Source of the DNA: DAINRZ01 sp964634885
GTDB taxonomy: Bacteria; Bacteroidota; Ignavibacteria; Kapaibacteriales; UBA2268
Direction: 5' to 3'
Length of the DNA stretch: 64,000 nt
Assembly (NCBI GenBank): GCA_964634885.1
Contig: CAZWLN010000022.1
Span: 1 to 64,000 of the forward strand
Below the pieces are notes generated by a model. It searched no databases, was not told the DNA's origin, and saw only the letters and a list, made by a program, of their open reading frames with translations. A program made the position numbers and the translations under genes. Below are positions 9,864-19,811 of the stretch, in pieces. Position 1 is the first letter of the stretch. Each line of letters opens with the position of its first letter.

Positions 9864-10004
9864 AAAACATATTTCAAAAGAGTAAAAGTCCGAACTGGAA
9901 AAATATTTAATATTTCTGTAACAAAACAACTATTCATGTGTCATTGAGATTATAGAATCACGAAGGATGATGATTCAGTAAAATAATACATGAAAGGTGC
10001 TTAC

Positions 10005-11576
10005 ATGAAAAACATACTTTTACTACTTACAGTTTCCCTCCTTTTGCATATCAATTGCAATGCAACCCCAACTCAACATCCATTCTCAGGTACAAAGATA
10101 GCTGCACCTTTACTGCTATCACCTGCTGACAAAGCTACCGGTGTCAGCGTTTTTCCTGAGTTTACCTGGTCGGCGCCGGACGGGGCTACATCTTACAGGC
10201 TTGAAATTGGCTATACAAAGGATTGTAAAAATTTTGCACTTACGTTACAAGACAGTTCATACACTTTCGATTCCCAATTGCAGTTGAACAAACAGGTTTT
10301 CTGGCGTGTAAGAGTGGAAAACTACAACGGCTACTATATTACAGACACCAGCGACTGGAGTGCGGTATTCAGCTTTACAACCGTGGACGCCCCGCTCAAC
10401 CCGCCGATAATCAGGAAACCGGAAATGTCCTATAGTATCCCCAGGAATGTAACATTTTCCTGGGACAAAATCGACAGTGCCCAATACTATCATTTCCAGA
10501 TTGCACGGGATGAAGCCTTCAGCAACATTGTCCTGGACACCAATATCACGAAATGCGAATTGAAATATACTCTTAATTATAAAAGCTATTACTACTATAG
10601 GGCCAACGCTAATAACCAAAAAGGAATGAGCCCCTGGTCAAAAACCAGGTGGTGTCTCATCTGCCGGCAGTTTGATTCACCCCCCGGACCCGATGAACCA
10701 TCGGACAATTCGATTAAAATACCGGTAGCCGGGGCATTTAAATGGCATTCATACTACGGAGGCGATTGTTTCCAGGTACAGTTGTCTAAGGACAATAATT
10801 TCACGACAACTGTACTTGACACAATTACCAAGGACTTAAAATGTAATTATGTCAATCTCGATTATGGTTCTTATTACTACTGGCATGTCAAAGCTTACAG
10901 CGACTATGACACATCGGAATGGTCAGAGACGTACCATTTCAGGACAGAATACGAAAAGCTTCCCGGTGTACCTGAGGAAGTCACTTTACTTACACCGAAA
11001 AACAATGCCAATTATACATTTTCTATTGAGAGCGGAGATATAAACGTTTACGGAGATGATTTCACATGGAAGCCCGGTCCGACCCAGGTGGACAAATATT
11101 TTTTTGAAATAGCAAATAATGAGAATTTTACAGATAGCCATATCAATGATGATATAACCGAAACAACATTGAATTCATGGACAGCAATCCTTGGCTCCAC
11201 TTCCGAAGGCGATTATTACTGGAGAGTAAAAGCAGGTAATGAAGCCGGATGGGGCCAGTTCAGTGAAGTACGTCGCTTTCACCTTAACACTGTTGGTGTA
11301 AAAGAAAGTTTGAACGCAGATGATCAGGACATACGCATTGTTCCCAATCCGGCTGATGGACATATTACCGTTTCATTGAAAGATACAGGTTTACAGGTTC
11401 ATGGCATATCCATATTTAATTCCCTTGGAATGGAAATCAAAAGGTATGAATCATCCGACTTGTCTGGTGGTAACTCCGTATCATTCTCTACAGGCGAATT
11501 AGCTGCCGGTGTTTATTATTGCACTGTCGAGTATGCTGCAACAATAAAACAGTCGGCATTTTTAATTGTAAGATAG
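10005..11576 (+). CDS. Secreted FN3-like repeat protein with C-terminal T9SS sorting domain
   Basis: A 523-residue exported protein. A signal peptide occupies the first ~20 residues. Four Ig/FN3-like modules follow, recognisable by YRLEIGYT..., FWRVRVENY, YHFQIARDEAFSN, FQVQLSKDNNF, YYWHVKAYS and YYWRVKAGNEAG. The end (DIRIVPNPADGHITVSL ... ELAAGVYYCTVEY ... FLIVR) is a type A T9SS sorting domain. The ATG at 10005 is preferred over one at 9990 because AAAGGTG stands at a normal distance before it. It shares architecture with the CAP protein at 502-3174 but lacks the CAP domain. Probably a cell-surface or released adhesive/structural protein; the ligand is unknown. Confidence 0.75.
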   Translation: MKNILLLLTVSLLLHINCNATPTQHPFSGTKIAAPLLLSPADKATGVSVFPEFTWSAPDGATSYRLEIGYTKDCKNFALTLQDSSYTFDSQLQLNKQVFWRVRVENYNGYYITDTSDWSAVFSFTTVDAPLNPPIIRKPEMSYSIPRNVTFSWDKIDSAQYYHFQIARDEAFSNIVLDTNITKCELKYTLNYKSYYYYRANANNQKGMSPWSKTRWCLICRQFDSPPGPDEPSDNSIKIPVAGAFKWHSYYGGDCFQVQLSKDNNFTTTVLDTITKDLKCNYVNLDYGSYYYWHVKAYSDYDTSEWSETYHFRTEYEKLPGVPEEVTLLTPKNNANYTFSIESGDINVYGDDFTWKPGPTQVDKYFFEIANNENFTDSHINDDITETTLNSWTAILGSTSEGDYYWRVKAGNEAGWGQFSEVRRFHLNTVGVKESLNADDQDIRIVPNPADGHITVSLKDTGLQVHGISIFNSLGMEIKRYESSDLSGGNSVSFSTGELAAGVYYCTVEYAATIKQSAFLIVR

Positions 11577-11622
11577 GCCCGAATAATACCCGTTTTGTCT
11601 CAGCGGAACTGCTAAGTAATAC

Positions 11623-11657
11623 GAAGGAATTCCAAGCCGGAATTCCTTCTTTACTTT
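11623..11657 (+). terminator. Rho-independent terminator
   Basis: GAAGGAATTCC and GGAATTCCTTC form an 11-bp perfect stem with a 5-nt loop, followed by a T-rich tract (TTTACTTTTT). Confidence 0.85.
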
Positions 11658-11744
11658 TTATCTTTGCCGATTACCCGATTTTCATTATATTGCTACAAAT
11701 GAGCAAAGCTTTGAGTGGAAGTTTCATCAATTTGAAATATTACT

Positions 11745-13610
11745 ATGTGGAGAAAATCTGTAATTATCGCCATTACTGCAACAGCAGCAATCCTGCTTTT
11801 TGCCGGCAGCGGATGTGAGTTTTCACCGACGGGGCTTGAAGACGCTGGGGTAAAACCATATGATTCGAACTTTGTCGTGAAGTTGAACCCGATGGATTCC
11901 AATATTGTTCTTACAAAAAATACCGAATTCTCATTTAATATGAGCGATACCCGGAAGAAAATACTCTCAACAGACATTGTTTTCAATGACGAAAAAATAT
12001 ATTATAAAGATAATAACAATAGTGGTGAAATAACCTTCGAAATCCCTGCTTCATATTACCCCGACGGAGAATATGTACTGTCGATCGCAATGAAAACAAC
12101 CAGCGGAACCGGCAGCATTGCGGACAATCTCGGACTTGAAACCGAACAACATCTATACAAATGGAAAGTTACAATTCAAAAAGCAGGAATTTACCTGGTC
12201 CTTCGTGAGGTTGTCAACGAAGACGGCCGCTGCCGAATCTCCTGGGATTGCACAATCGGCTCCGGGTTCCAGTATTATCAGGTAATTAAAACTTATAACA
12301 CGCACCAGAATTATTATTCCGAAAAAATCTACGACAAGAATACGAAAGTGTACTATGACAGTAATATTGTTTCCGGGAAAAATGAATATGCGGTTGTAGT
12401 CTGTTATACTGATCAGAACTCCAAGACCTGTACAAGAAAATCAAACATAATTACTGACGAATCTCTTCAGGAAATCAACTGCGAGTTGTACGACAACCAA
12501 TGGAACAAAATAAAATGGAACAGGCCTGTTTACTACAAAAATGTTTCATGCTACATGATTCTTGACAACAATGATAATAGCAAAGTCCTTTTCTCAACAA
12601 CAGACCAGAACGTAACGGAATGTACTCTGAATACTAACGTTTTACTCAACAGGACACTATTATTTATGGTTGTACCCAAGGACACTGTTTTCGGTTACGA
12701 GGCCTATTCACAACAATTTGAAACGAAACCTCTGGTACTACCGAATTACGGCTATAGCCTTCTTAAACACTGCTATACCAATGATAATATGTTGTATTAT
12801 ATACACGATGAAGTAGTTTACTCATACGATCTGAATACCCAATCAACGGCGGGAGCCATTAACACCAGCTATCTCAAATTCTCTGATATTATCGGAGTTG
12901 CCGAAAACAACCAATATGCTGCTTTTTGTACATATAGTCCGGGGAAGCAGGTTTACTTCGTCCAATCCCCCGACTACAAAAGACTTGTTAAGCTGAACTC
13001 CGGCGAGCTTGACCAGACGATGAATATCATTGGTTTATCTGTGACAAATGACGGCAGGCTGTTCGTTTTCCAGAGCATGTACGTTAAGCAGATGACCCGT
13101 ATCTTTATATATGATTTGAAAACAAACGCCCTGATCAGGCAGGACTCATTGAATTTTGACAGTAAGAAAGCCGAAGCTTCTTCAGACGGTTCATGTTTCT
13201 TAGCATTTAACGATTCACGATATACCTTCTTCAGGATTGATAATGACAGCATTGTATGGGTGAAAAACGAATACTTCAGTGATTATTATTCTCGGGGAGG
13301 ATTTATATTTATTCCGGGGACAAATAAAATTCTTATCTTATATCAGAAATCCATCCAGACATGGGATTGTGTTACGGCAACAAAGCTATCGTCATTTAAT
13401 ACAAAATCAGATATTCTTTTTGATATCGACTACTCAAACGGCTATGTGTTAACCGGCGATTCGGAGTCCGATTATATTCATATATATGATCCGGCCAGCT
13501 CACTACTAATGAAATCCATACAGTATCATAATATTTCGCAATATGAAAAACTTGCACTATTAAATTCAGTCCTTGTATGCTATCGTGGAATTGCAACTAT
13601 ACAATATTAA
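11745..13610 (+). CDS. Lipoprotein with propeller-like C-terminal half, paralogue 1
   Basis: A 621-residue predicted lipoprotein; the lipobox is FAGSGC near residue 27 and is followed by EFSPTGLEDAGVKP. The N-terminal half holds Ig/FN3-like beta segments (KWKVTIQKAG, CRISWDCTIGS). The C-terminal half has repeated strand words typical of WD/quinoprotein-like propellers (IFIYDLKTNALIR, IQTWDCVTATKLSSF, YIHIYDPASS). It is the first and most divergent of four tandem paralogues. The next start codon lies only 3 nt after its stop, which points to one operon with translational coupling. Function unknown. Confidence 0.7.
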   Translation: MWRKSVIIAITATAAILLFAGSGCEFSPTGLEDAGVKPYDSNFVVKLNPMDSNIVLTKNTEFSFNMSDTRKKILSTDIVFNDEKIYYKDNNNSGEITFEIPASYYPDGEYVLSIAMKTTSGTGSIADNLGLETEQHLYKWKVTIQKAGIYLVLREVVNEDGRCRISWDCTIGSGFQYYQVIKTYNTHQNYYSEKIYDKNTKVYYDSNIVSGKNEYAVVVCYTDQNSKTCTRKSNIITDESLQEINCELYDNQWNKIKWNRPVYYKNVSCYMILDNNDNSKVLFSTTDQNVTECTLNTNVLLNRTLLFMVVPKDTVFGYEAYSQQFETKPLVLPNYGYSLLKHCYTNDNMLYYIHDEVVYSYDLNTQSTAGAINTSYLKFSDIIGVAENNQYAAFCTYSPGKQVYFVQSPDYKRLVKLNSGELDQTMNIIGLSVTNDGRLFVFQSMYVKQMTRIFIYDLKTNALIRQDSLNFDSKKAEASSDGSCFLAFNDSRYTFFRIDNDSIVWVKNEYFSDYYSRGGFIFIPGTNKILILYQKSIQTWDCVTATKLSSFNTKSDILFDIDYSNGYVLTGDSESDYIHIYDPASSLLMKSIQYHNISQYEKLALLNSVLVCYRGIATIQY

Positions 13611-13613
13611 CCT

Positions 13614-15407
13614 ATGAAAAAAATCCTGTCAATACTATTCCTGCTCATTGCCATCGGCTGCGAATACACACCGTCTGAAGTTGAGGACTCGGGAGTTAAA
13701 CCTGTTTATACCGATCCTGTGGAAATTGATTTTAGCCTAAAAGACTCGATTATTACAGTTACGAAAAAAACAGAGTTACAATATACATTTAGTAAAAATT
13801 GTAAAATAGAGGTAACATTCAATGGTTTAACCCATTATTATGCACCTTCAACCTTCGGCAGTATTAGTCTCGATCCTGAGGAATATCCGGACGGGGATTA
13901 CGAATTGATACTAAAGATAATTACAGGTACCGACAGCAGTTGCATTGCAGAAAAAATCCATAGAGAGAAAGTAATTTCCATAAATAAATGGAAAGTATTG
14001 ATTAGGAAAAACGGCAGGTATTTTGTCCTCAACGAAGTTGCCAACGACAACGGTTCCTGCAGAATTACATGGAAAAGGATCAACGATGATAATTTCATGT
14101 ACTATCAGGTAAAGAAAACAATTAACGTCAATGGGAAGGATACCACTTATTGTTCTGAAAGAATATCAAATATAAACGACACTGTTTTTTACGATAATAA
14201 TATAATTTATGGTAAGGCTGAATACTCCGTCGTCGTGTATTGCCAGAATTATTTCAGAGAAACAAACAAAATCAAGTTCGAATCCCCGGTAATGGGCATT
14301 AATAGTGAATTCAATTCTGACTCCAGGGCAAGAATATATTGGGACAGGCCGACTTTTTACAAAAATGTCAGTAAGTTCGAAATCTGTGATTATTACACCC
14401 AGGAAACTCTTTTTACTTCTACGGATGAAAACACAAAAGAGTGTGGAGTCGATCTCGATTTCCCATATTGTAAAACAATCCTCTTCAAGATTTTTAGTAA
14501 CGACAACAAGTTCGGCAAACCATATTATTCTCTTGTTAGTAAGATAAACATTAAAGACTCTTTTCCGTCATTTGATATGTATTCAATAGCCCACTGCTAT
14601 TCTTCAGATGATATGATCTATAACCTGGAATCTTATAATTGTTTTCAAGTTTATTCCCTAAAAAAGAAAGGAGACCCTCTAAAACTTTATTGTAATGGAG
14701 TTATGATCAAAGTATCAGAAAACAACAAATATATTGTCATTTTTCGCAACTTTAATACTTATTCCTATTTTACACCTCCCGATTACAAATCCTATTCATA
14801 TTATCTTCCTGAACTATGGTCATTTGGGTATGATTTTTATTATGATGCATCGATAACTGATGATGGTAAATTGATATTGATATTTTCTCCTGCATCAAAA
14901 AAGAAGTCGTATTTTTATATTCATGACCTGTACAAGGATACAAAAATCTTTCTGGATTCGATTGACTATTCATCGACGATCGAAGCCTCGTTCGACGGTA
15001 AATATATACTTACTCAACGATCTGCTAATGGGGTCTATTACTACCGAATCAGGAAGTTTCAGGACAAAAAACTTGTAATTGCCAGTGAATTCTCCGTTTC
15101 AGCGAACACATCGACAGCGGTATTCATTCCCGGAACGTATTTATTTGCCTTGATGGACGGCAATCAGATGCAAATCTGGGATTGCGAATCGGGAAAGATG
15201 AAGTACTCATTTGAAACAGAATCGACTTCACTATTGGATATTGATTATACCAACAACTATGCCCTTACCAAGTCTGCCGATTATGTTCATATCTACGACC
15301 TGGCAAACGGCGCCCTGAAGAAACGCTTCAAATACAGCGACAACAACCTGATTCTCATGAATTCCACGTTAATTGGCAAAGGTTTCATTACTAAAGTAAC
15401 ATATTAA
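13614..15407 (+). CDS. Lipoprotein with propeller-like C-terminal half, paralogue 2
   Basis: A 597-residue lipoprotein with a short signal peptide (MKKILSILFLLIAIGC) and the shared EYTPSEVED mature start. The middle is strongly similar to paralogue 3, including CRITWKRINDDNF and TFYKNVSKFEICDY. The C-terminal ~68 codons are almost identical in DNA to those of paralogues 3 and 4. It starts 3 nt after the previous stop with no clear Shine-Dalgarno sequence. Likely surface- or periplasm-anchored; the role is unknown. Confidence 0.7.
   Translation: MKKILSILFLLIAIGCEYTPSEVEDSGVKPVYTDPVEIDFSLKDSIITVTKKTELQYTFSKNCKIEVTFNGLTHYYAPSTFGSISLDPEEYPDGDYELILKIITGTDSSCIAEKIHREKVISINKWKVLIRKNGRYFVLNEVANDNGSCRITWKRINDDNFMYYQVKKTINVNGKDTTYCSERISNINDTVFYDNNIIYGKAEYSVVVYCQNYFRETNKIKFESPVMGINSEFNSDSRARIYWDRPTFYKNVSKFEICDYYTQETLFTSTDENTKECGVDLDFPYCKTILFKIFSNDNKFGKPYYSLVSKINIKDSFPSFDMYSIAHCYSSDDMIYNLESYNCFQVYSLKKKGDPLKLYCNGVMIKVSENNKYIVIFRNFNTYSYFTPPDYKSYSYYLPELWSFGYDFYYDASITDDGKLILIFSPASKKKSYFYIHDLYKDTKIFLDSIDYSSTIEASFDGKYILTQRSANGVYYYRIRKFQDKKLVIASEFSVSANTSTAVFIPGTYLFALMDGNQMQIWDCESGKMKYSFETESTSLLDIDYTNNYALTKSADYVHIYDLANGALKKRFKYSDNNLILMNSTLIGKGFITKVTY
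15203..15407 (+). repeat. About 205-bp near-identical 3' tract, copy 1 of 3
   Basis: This tract, coding for SLLDIDYTNNYALTKSADY and the rest of the C-terminus, recurs almost base for base at about 16991-17195 and 18797-19001, while the upstream parts of the same genes have diverged. This is the expected mark of gene conversion or recent recombination between tandem genes. Confidence 0.85.
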
Positions 15408-15410
15408 CCT

Positions 15411-17195
15411 ATGAAAAAAATCCTGTCAATAATAATACTTCTCATCGCCTGCGGCTGCGAATATACACCGTCTGAAGTAGAGGAATCAAGAGTTAATACT
15501 AATCCGGTTAAATTTGATTTCAGCCCAAAAGACTCGATTATTATAATCACTCAAAGTACAAAGTTTCAATACACATTATCTGAAAAATGTACCGTGGAGG
15601 TATCATTCAATAATAAAGTCTTAAGTCATCAATATACAGATCACGGATATTTCTTCCTCGACCCAAATGATTATTCCGACGGTGACTACGAATTAAAAAT
15701 TACGCTTATAAAAGAAGCCGGCAGCGGCAGCATTGCAGATAAAGCAAATTTGGCGGATGTTGAGTCCATACATAAACGGAAAGTATTGATCAGGAAAAAC
15801 GGCAGGCATTTTGTCCTCAACCAGGTTGCCAACGACAACGGTTCCTGCAGAATTACATGGAACAGGATCAACGATGACAATTTCCGGTACTATCAGGTAA
15901 AGAAAACAATTAACGTCAATGGTAAGGATATCACCTATTATTCTGAAAAAATATCAAATTCAAACGACACCGTTTTTTACGATAATAATATAATCTATGG
16001 TAAGGCTGAATACTCTGTAGTCGTGTCTTGCAAGAATTATAACAGAGAAACAAACAAAATCAAGTTCGAATCCCCGGTAACAGGCATTAATAGTGAATTC
16101 ATTTCTGACTCCAGGGTAAGAATTAATTGGGACAGGCCGACTTTTTACAAAAATGTCAGTAAGTTCGAAATCTGTGATTATTTCACCCAGGAAATACTTT
16201 TTACTTCTACGGATGAAAACACAAAAAAGTGTGAACTCGATCTCGATTTCCCATATTGTAAAACAATCATGTTCAGGATTTATAGTAAAGATGATAAATT
16301 TGGCTGTCCGTATTATTCTCTTGATGGTAAGATAAACTGTAAAGACACGTTCCCGTCATTTAAAATTAATACACTGACCCACTGTTATTGTTCAGATGAT
16401 ATGATTTATTACGAGGCTCCTGATCAAAGTTTTCAAATTTATTCCCTTCAAAAGAAAGCAAACCTGTTAAAACTCTATTCGGAAGGATTAACGCTCAAAG
16501 TATCTGAAAACAACAAACATATTATCCTTTTACGCGACAACATTATTTATACATATTTTAAGTCTCCCGAATATAACCAAAAATCATATTATTTTCCTAA
16601 ACTTTTGTCAAAAGGGAATTTCAATAATTATGATGCATCCATAACTGATGATGGTAAAATGATATTGATAGTTTCTAATGTAACAATTCAGAAGACGTAT
16701 TTTTATATTCATGACCTGAAAAAGGATATGGTAATCCTTCTGGATTCTATTGACTATTCAGCGACGATAGAAGCCTCGTTCGACGGTAAATATATACTTA
16801 CTCAACGATCTGCTAATAGGGTCTATGACTACCGAATCAGGAAGTTACAGGACAACAAACTTGTAATTGCCAGTGAATTCTATGTTACGGCGAACACATC
16901 GACAGCGGTATTCATTCCCGGAACGTATAAATTTGCTATTATGGACGGCAGTCAGATGCAAATCCGGGATTGCGAATCGGGAACTATTACATACTCATTT
17001 GAAACAGAATCGACTTCACTATTGGATATTGATTATACAAACAACTATGCCCTTACCAAGTCTGCCGATTATGTTCATATCTACGACCTGGCAAACGGCG
17101 CCCTGAAGAAACGCTTCAAATACAGCGACAACAACCTGATTCTCATGAATTCCACGTTAATTGGCAAAGGTTTCATTACTAAAGTAACATATTAA
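15411..17195 (+). CDS. Lipoprotein with propeller-like C-terminal half, paralogue 3
   Basis: A 594-residue lipoprotein with lipobox IACGC after MKKILSIIILL. It is the closest relative of paralogue 2: the N-terminal Ig-like half (CRITWNRINDDNFRYY) and the propeller half (YFYIHDLKKDMVILLDS) match almost throughout, with clusters of substitutions in the central segment around residues 330-400. Spacers of 3 nt separate it from both neighbours. No catalytic motif is visible; binding or surface display is a guess. Confidence 0.7.
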   Translation: MKKILSIIILLIACGCEYTPSEVEESRVNTNPVKFDFSPKDSIIIITQSTKFQYTLSEKCTVEVSFNNKVLSHQYTDHGYFFLDPNDYSDGDYELKITLIKEAGSGSIADKANLADVESIHKRKVLIRKNGRHFVLNQVANDNGSCRITWNRINDDNFRYYQVKKTINVNGKDITYYSEKISNSNDTVFYDNNIIYGKAEYSVVVSCKNYNRETNKIKFESPVTGINSEFISDSRVRINWDRPTFYKNVSKFEICDYFTQEILFTSTDENTKKCELDLDFPYCKTIMFRIYSKDDKFGCPYYSLDGKINCKDTFPSFKINTLTHCYCSDDMIYYEAPDQSFQIYSLQKKANLLKLYSEGLTLKVSENNKHIILLRDNIIYTYFKSPEYNQKSYYFPKLLSKGNFNNYDASITDDGKMILIVSNVTIQKTYFYIHDLKKDMVILLDSIDYSATIEASFDGKYILTQRSANRVYDYRIRKLQDNKLVIASEFYVTANTSTAVFIPGTYKFAIMDGSQMQIRDCESGTITYSFETESTSLLDIDYTNNYALTKSADYVHIYDLANGALKKRFKYSDNNLILMNSTLIGKGFITKVTY

Positions 17196-17198
17196 TTT

Positions 17199-19001
17199 AT
17201 GAAAAAAATCCTGTCAATAATATTACTTCTCATCGCCTGCGGCTGCGAATATACACCGTCTGAAGTGGAGGACGCTGGAGTTCAACCGGTGGTTGATCCT
17301 CCCATCGACATCTTCCTACACCCCGGAGACTCAATATTATACATTTCATGGCAAACAGCTTTTTCATTCGATTCCCTTGTCAGGGACAAACCGGAAATTA
17401 CATTTGACAACAACATGATAGTCTATTCCATCGCTGATGATAAAGCATATTTTACTATTGATCCTACCGGCTATTCTGACGGGGAACATGAGTTAAAGAT
17501 CGAAGTAAAAGTTCATCCCGGTAATGGAAGCATCGCCGACAAGATGGGCATGGAGAAGGTAAAAAAGGTTTTCAGATGGAAAGTCATTATCAATAAATCG
17601 TTAAGTAAAATTCCGGTACTCCATAGTGTCGTAGAAGAAAACGGGACATGTAAAATCACATGGAATAGATACAATGTCTCTTCTTTCAAATCCTACAGTC
17701 TTTATAAAACCGAAAATGGTAGGGACAACTATAGCATTAATATTAATAATATTGATGATACCGTGTTCTATGACCGCAATGTTACCTTTGGAAATTACCG
17801 GTATTATTTAGTTATCTTATACCAGTACCCAAACGGAGTATCACCAAAGTCTAATGAAATCTCAATAGATTCTCCAATAGAAATGACCAAAGAGTTCATT
17901 AGCAGCTCAAAGATAAAACTTAAGTGGCAGAAGCCGCTTTTCTATAATAATATCGAATCCTATTCAATTGTTAAGAGCAATGACACAAACTGTACTCTTT
18001 TCTCTGGCAATGATAAGAATGCGACCGAATGTGTATTCGAGTCTGATTTCCCATATATCGATATGCTTACTTTCAGGGCGAAAGGAAAGGATCCGGAATT
18101 CGGCAAAAAATACTATCAGGTAACAATAAGCACAATTAAGGATACTTTCCCGGATTTCGTTGACAACAAACTCATTCATTGCTATTCTCCGGATAATATT
18201 ATATACTATTTAAATGAGATGAGTTCAAATTATTATTACAATATATATTCTCTGGATAAAAAATCAGTATTGCTCAACAGAAATAATTATTATCAACATT
18301 TTTTCGTATCGGAAAATAATCATTACCCTATTATACAGGATTGTAACATTGTTTATATATTCAAGCCGCCGTATTATGGTATTTGGGATACGATACGAAT
18401 TCAGAAGTTGCCTTCGGGTTTTATCAAATACACGGATTACTATGATGGTTCAATATCAAATGATGGAAAATTGCTCTTATTATATACGTTCTCTGAGAAA
18501 GAAAAATCATATATTCTTAGATATAATTTGAATGACAAATCACTTGTTTCATTAGATTCAACCGACATGTCGACAAGTATCGAATCATCAGCTTCAGGCA
18601 ACTACGCTTTTATATACCTCTATAAAGAAAAAAAGATTTCAATTCTAAAATATCAGGACAGCAAGTTGTCAGTTGTTAAAAAGATTTCTGTTAATGATTA
18701 TAAATATAAATCAAAATTCATTCCCGGCACCGACAAAATTGCTATTATGGACGGCAATCAGATGCAAATCTGGGATTGCGAATCGGGAACTATGACATAC
18801 TCATTTGAAACAGAATCGACTTCACTATTGGATATTGATTATACAAACAACTATGCCCTTACCAAGTCTGCCGATTATGTTCATATCTACGACCTGGCAA
18901 ACGGCGCCCTGAAGAAACGCTTCAAATACAGCGACAACAACCTGATTCTCATGAATTCCACGTTAATTGGCAAAGGTTTCATTACTAAAGTAGTATATTA
19001 A
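17199..19001 (+). CDS. Lipoprotein with propeller-like C-terminal half, paralogue 4
   Basis: A 600-residue lipoprotein with lipobox IACGC. Its first 25 residues and last ~85 residues are nearly identical to paralogue 3, but the 480 residues between them are far more diverged (CKITWNRYNVSSFKSYS; IIYYLNEMSSNYYY). The family therefore has conserved ends around a variable centre. It ends 3 nt before the next start (19005). Confidence 0.7.
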   Translation: MKKILSIILLLIACGCEYTPSEVEDAGVQPVVDPPIDIFLHPGDSILYISWQTAFSFDSLVRDKPEITFDNNMIVYSIADDKAYFTIDPTGYSDGEHELKIEVKVHPGNGSIADKMGMEKVKKVFRWKVIINKSLSKIPVLHSVVEENGTCKITWNRYNVSSFKSYSLYKTENGRDNYSININNIDDTVFYDRNVTFGNYRYYLVILYQYPNGVSPKSNEISIDSPIEMTKEFISSSKIKLKWQKPLFYNNIESYSIVKSNDTNCTLFSGNDKNATECVFESDFPYIDMLTFRAKGKDPEFGKKYYQVTISTIKDTFPDFVDNKLIHCYSPDNIIYYLNEMSSNYYYNIYSLDKKSVLLNRNNYYQHFFVSENNHYPIIQDCNIVYIFKPPYYGIWDTIRIQKLPSGFIKYTDYYDGSISNDGKLLLLYTFSEKEKSYILRYNLNDKSLVSLDSTDMSTSIESSASGNYAFIYLYKEKKISILKYQDSKLSVVKKISVNDYKYKSKFIPGTDKIAIMDGNQMQIWDCESGTMTYSFETESTSLLDIDYTNNYALTKSADYVHIYDLANGALKKRFKYSDNNLILMNSTLIGKGFITKVVY

Positions 19002-19004
19002 TTT

Positions 19005-19745
19005 ATGAAAAAAATCCTGTCATTCGTTTTATTGTTTACCGCAGCAGTATTCCCGCTTAAACCAGCCGAATTTTCAATTGCCGCGGCGCCTTCCTACGGT
19101 TCCTATTACATGCAGGGACTGCGTAACTATCAGGAACATATTGAAAGTGCTTATGAAAGCAAATATGACCTCGATTTCAAGACTGTCGATGACTTTCCAG
19201 GAGGCTTCTTTGTGCCTGTAGAGGCCCGGGTCCGATTTGGAAAAAACATCCTCGGACTGGGCTTCCAGCAATTCTCCACGGGTTCCAGGACCGGCTACAA
19301 AGACTATTCGGGAAGGGTATGGACCGATTTTTATGTCGATACGGATGTTCTGTACCTCTTATACAAGTTCGATTTCAACATGTCCGGCATCCTGGATTTC
19401 AAGATTATGGTGGATTACAACATGTTGTTCTCAACGCTTCGAATCGAGGACTATTCCAATATTTCTCTGGAAGAGACAACTTCGAAGGATGAATATGAGT
19501 GTTTCTCCCATACCCTGACTGTCGGCACGGAACTGACAAAAAGGTTCGGGGACTTCGAGCTCGGGCTGCGTATTGCCTATATGGTCGATTTGAACAACTT
19601 AATAGTTCCCGGATATTTTGAACTGAATGAAGACCGTGCCTGGGGCATGAGCAGATCGATCAGGTCCCAGTGGGGCGGATTCAGGGCGGGGCTTGTCTTC
19701 GCATACAACTTCACGGAAAACAGCAAAATCCAGCCCCATGAGTAG
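19005..19745 (+). CDS. Exported beta-strand-rich (outer-membrane-like) protein
   Basis: A 246-residue protein with a signal peptide (about 1-22, ending KPAEF) and many amphipathic strands of outer-membrane-barrel type (FVPVEARVRFGKNILGLGF, TDVLYLLYKFDFN, GELGLRIAYM-like segments). The last strand GGFRAGLVFAYNF could be the closing strand, though the C-terminus continues for ten more residues. Its first 18 bases are the same as those of the upstream lipoprotein genes, and it starts 3 nt after the last of them, so it belongs to the same operon. It could be the membrane partner of those lipoproteins; this is inferred from context only. Confidence 0.6.
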   Translation: MKKILSFVLLFTAAVFPLKPAEFSIAAAPSYGSYYMQGLRNYQEHIESAYESKYDLDFKTVDDFPGGFFVPVEARVRFGKNILGLGFQQFSTGSRTGYKDYSGRVWTDFYVDTDVLYLLYKFDFNMSGILDFKIMVDYNMLFSTLRIEDYSNISLEETTSKDEYECFSHTLTVGTELTKRFGDFELGLRIAYMVDLNNLIVPGYFELNEDRAWGMSRSIRSQWGGFRAGLVFAYNFTENSKIQPHE

Positions 19746-19811
19746 TTCTTCACTGTTCAATCAGGATGCTGCACCGATTAATAATTTTGAAAATATATAT
19801 TGGAAAAAGAT

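Noticed and set aside
11519..11818. Plus-strand open frame bridging the FN3 protein end and the first lipoprotein
   Set aside because: It crosses a strong terminator and overlaps two well-supported genes in another frame.
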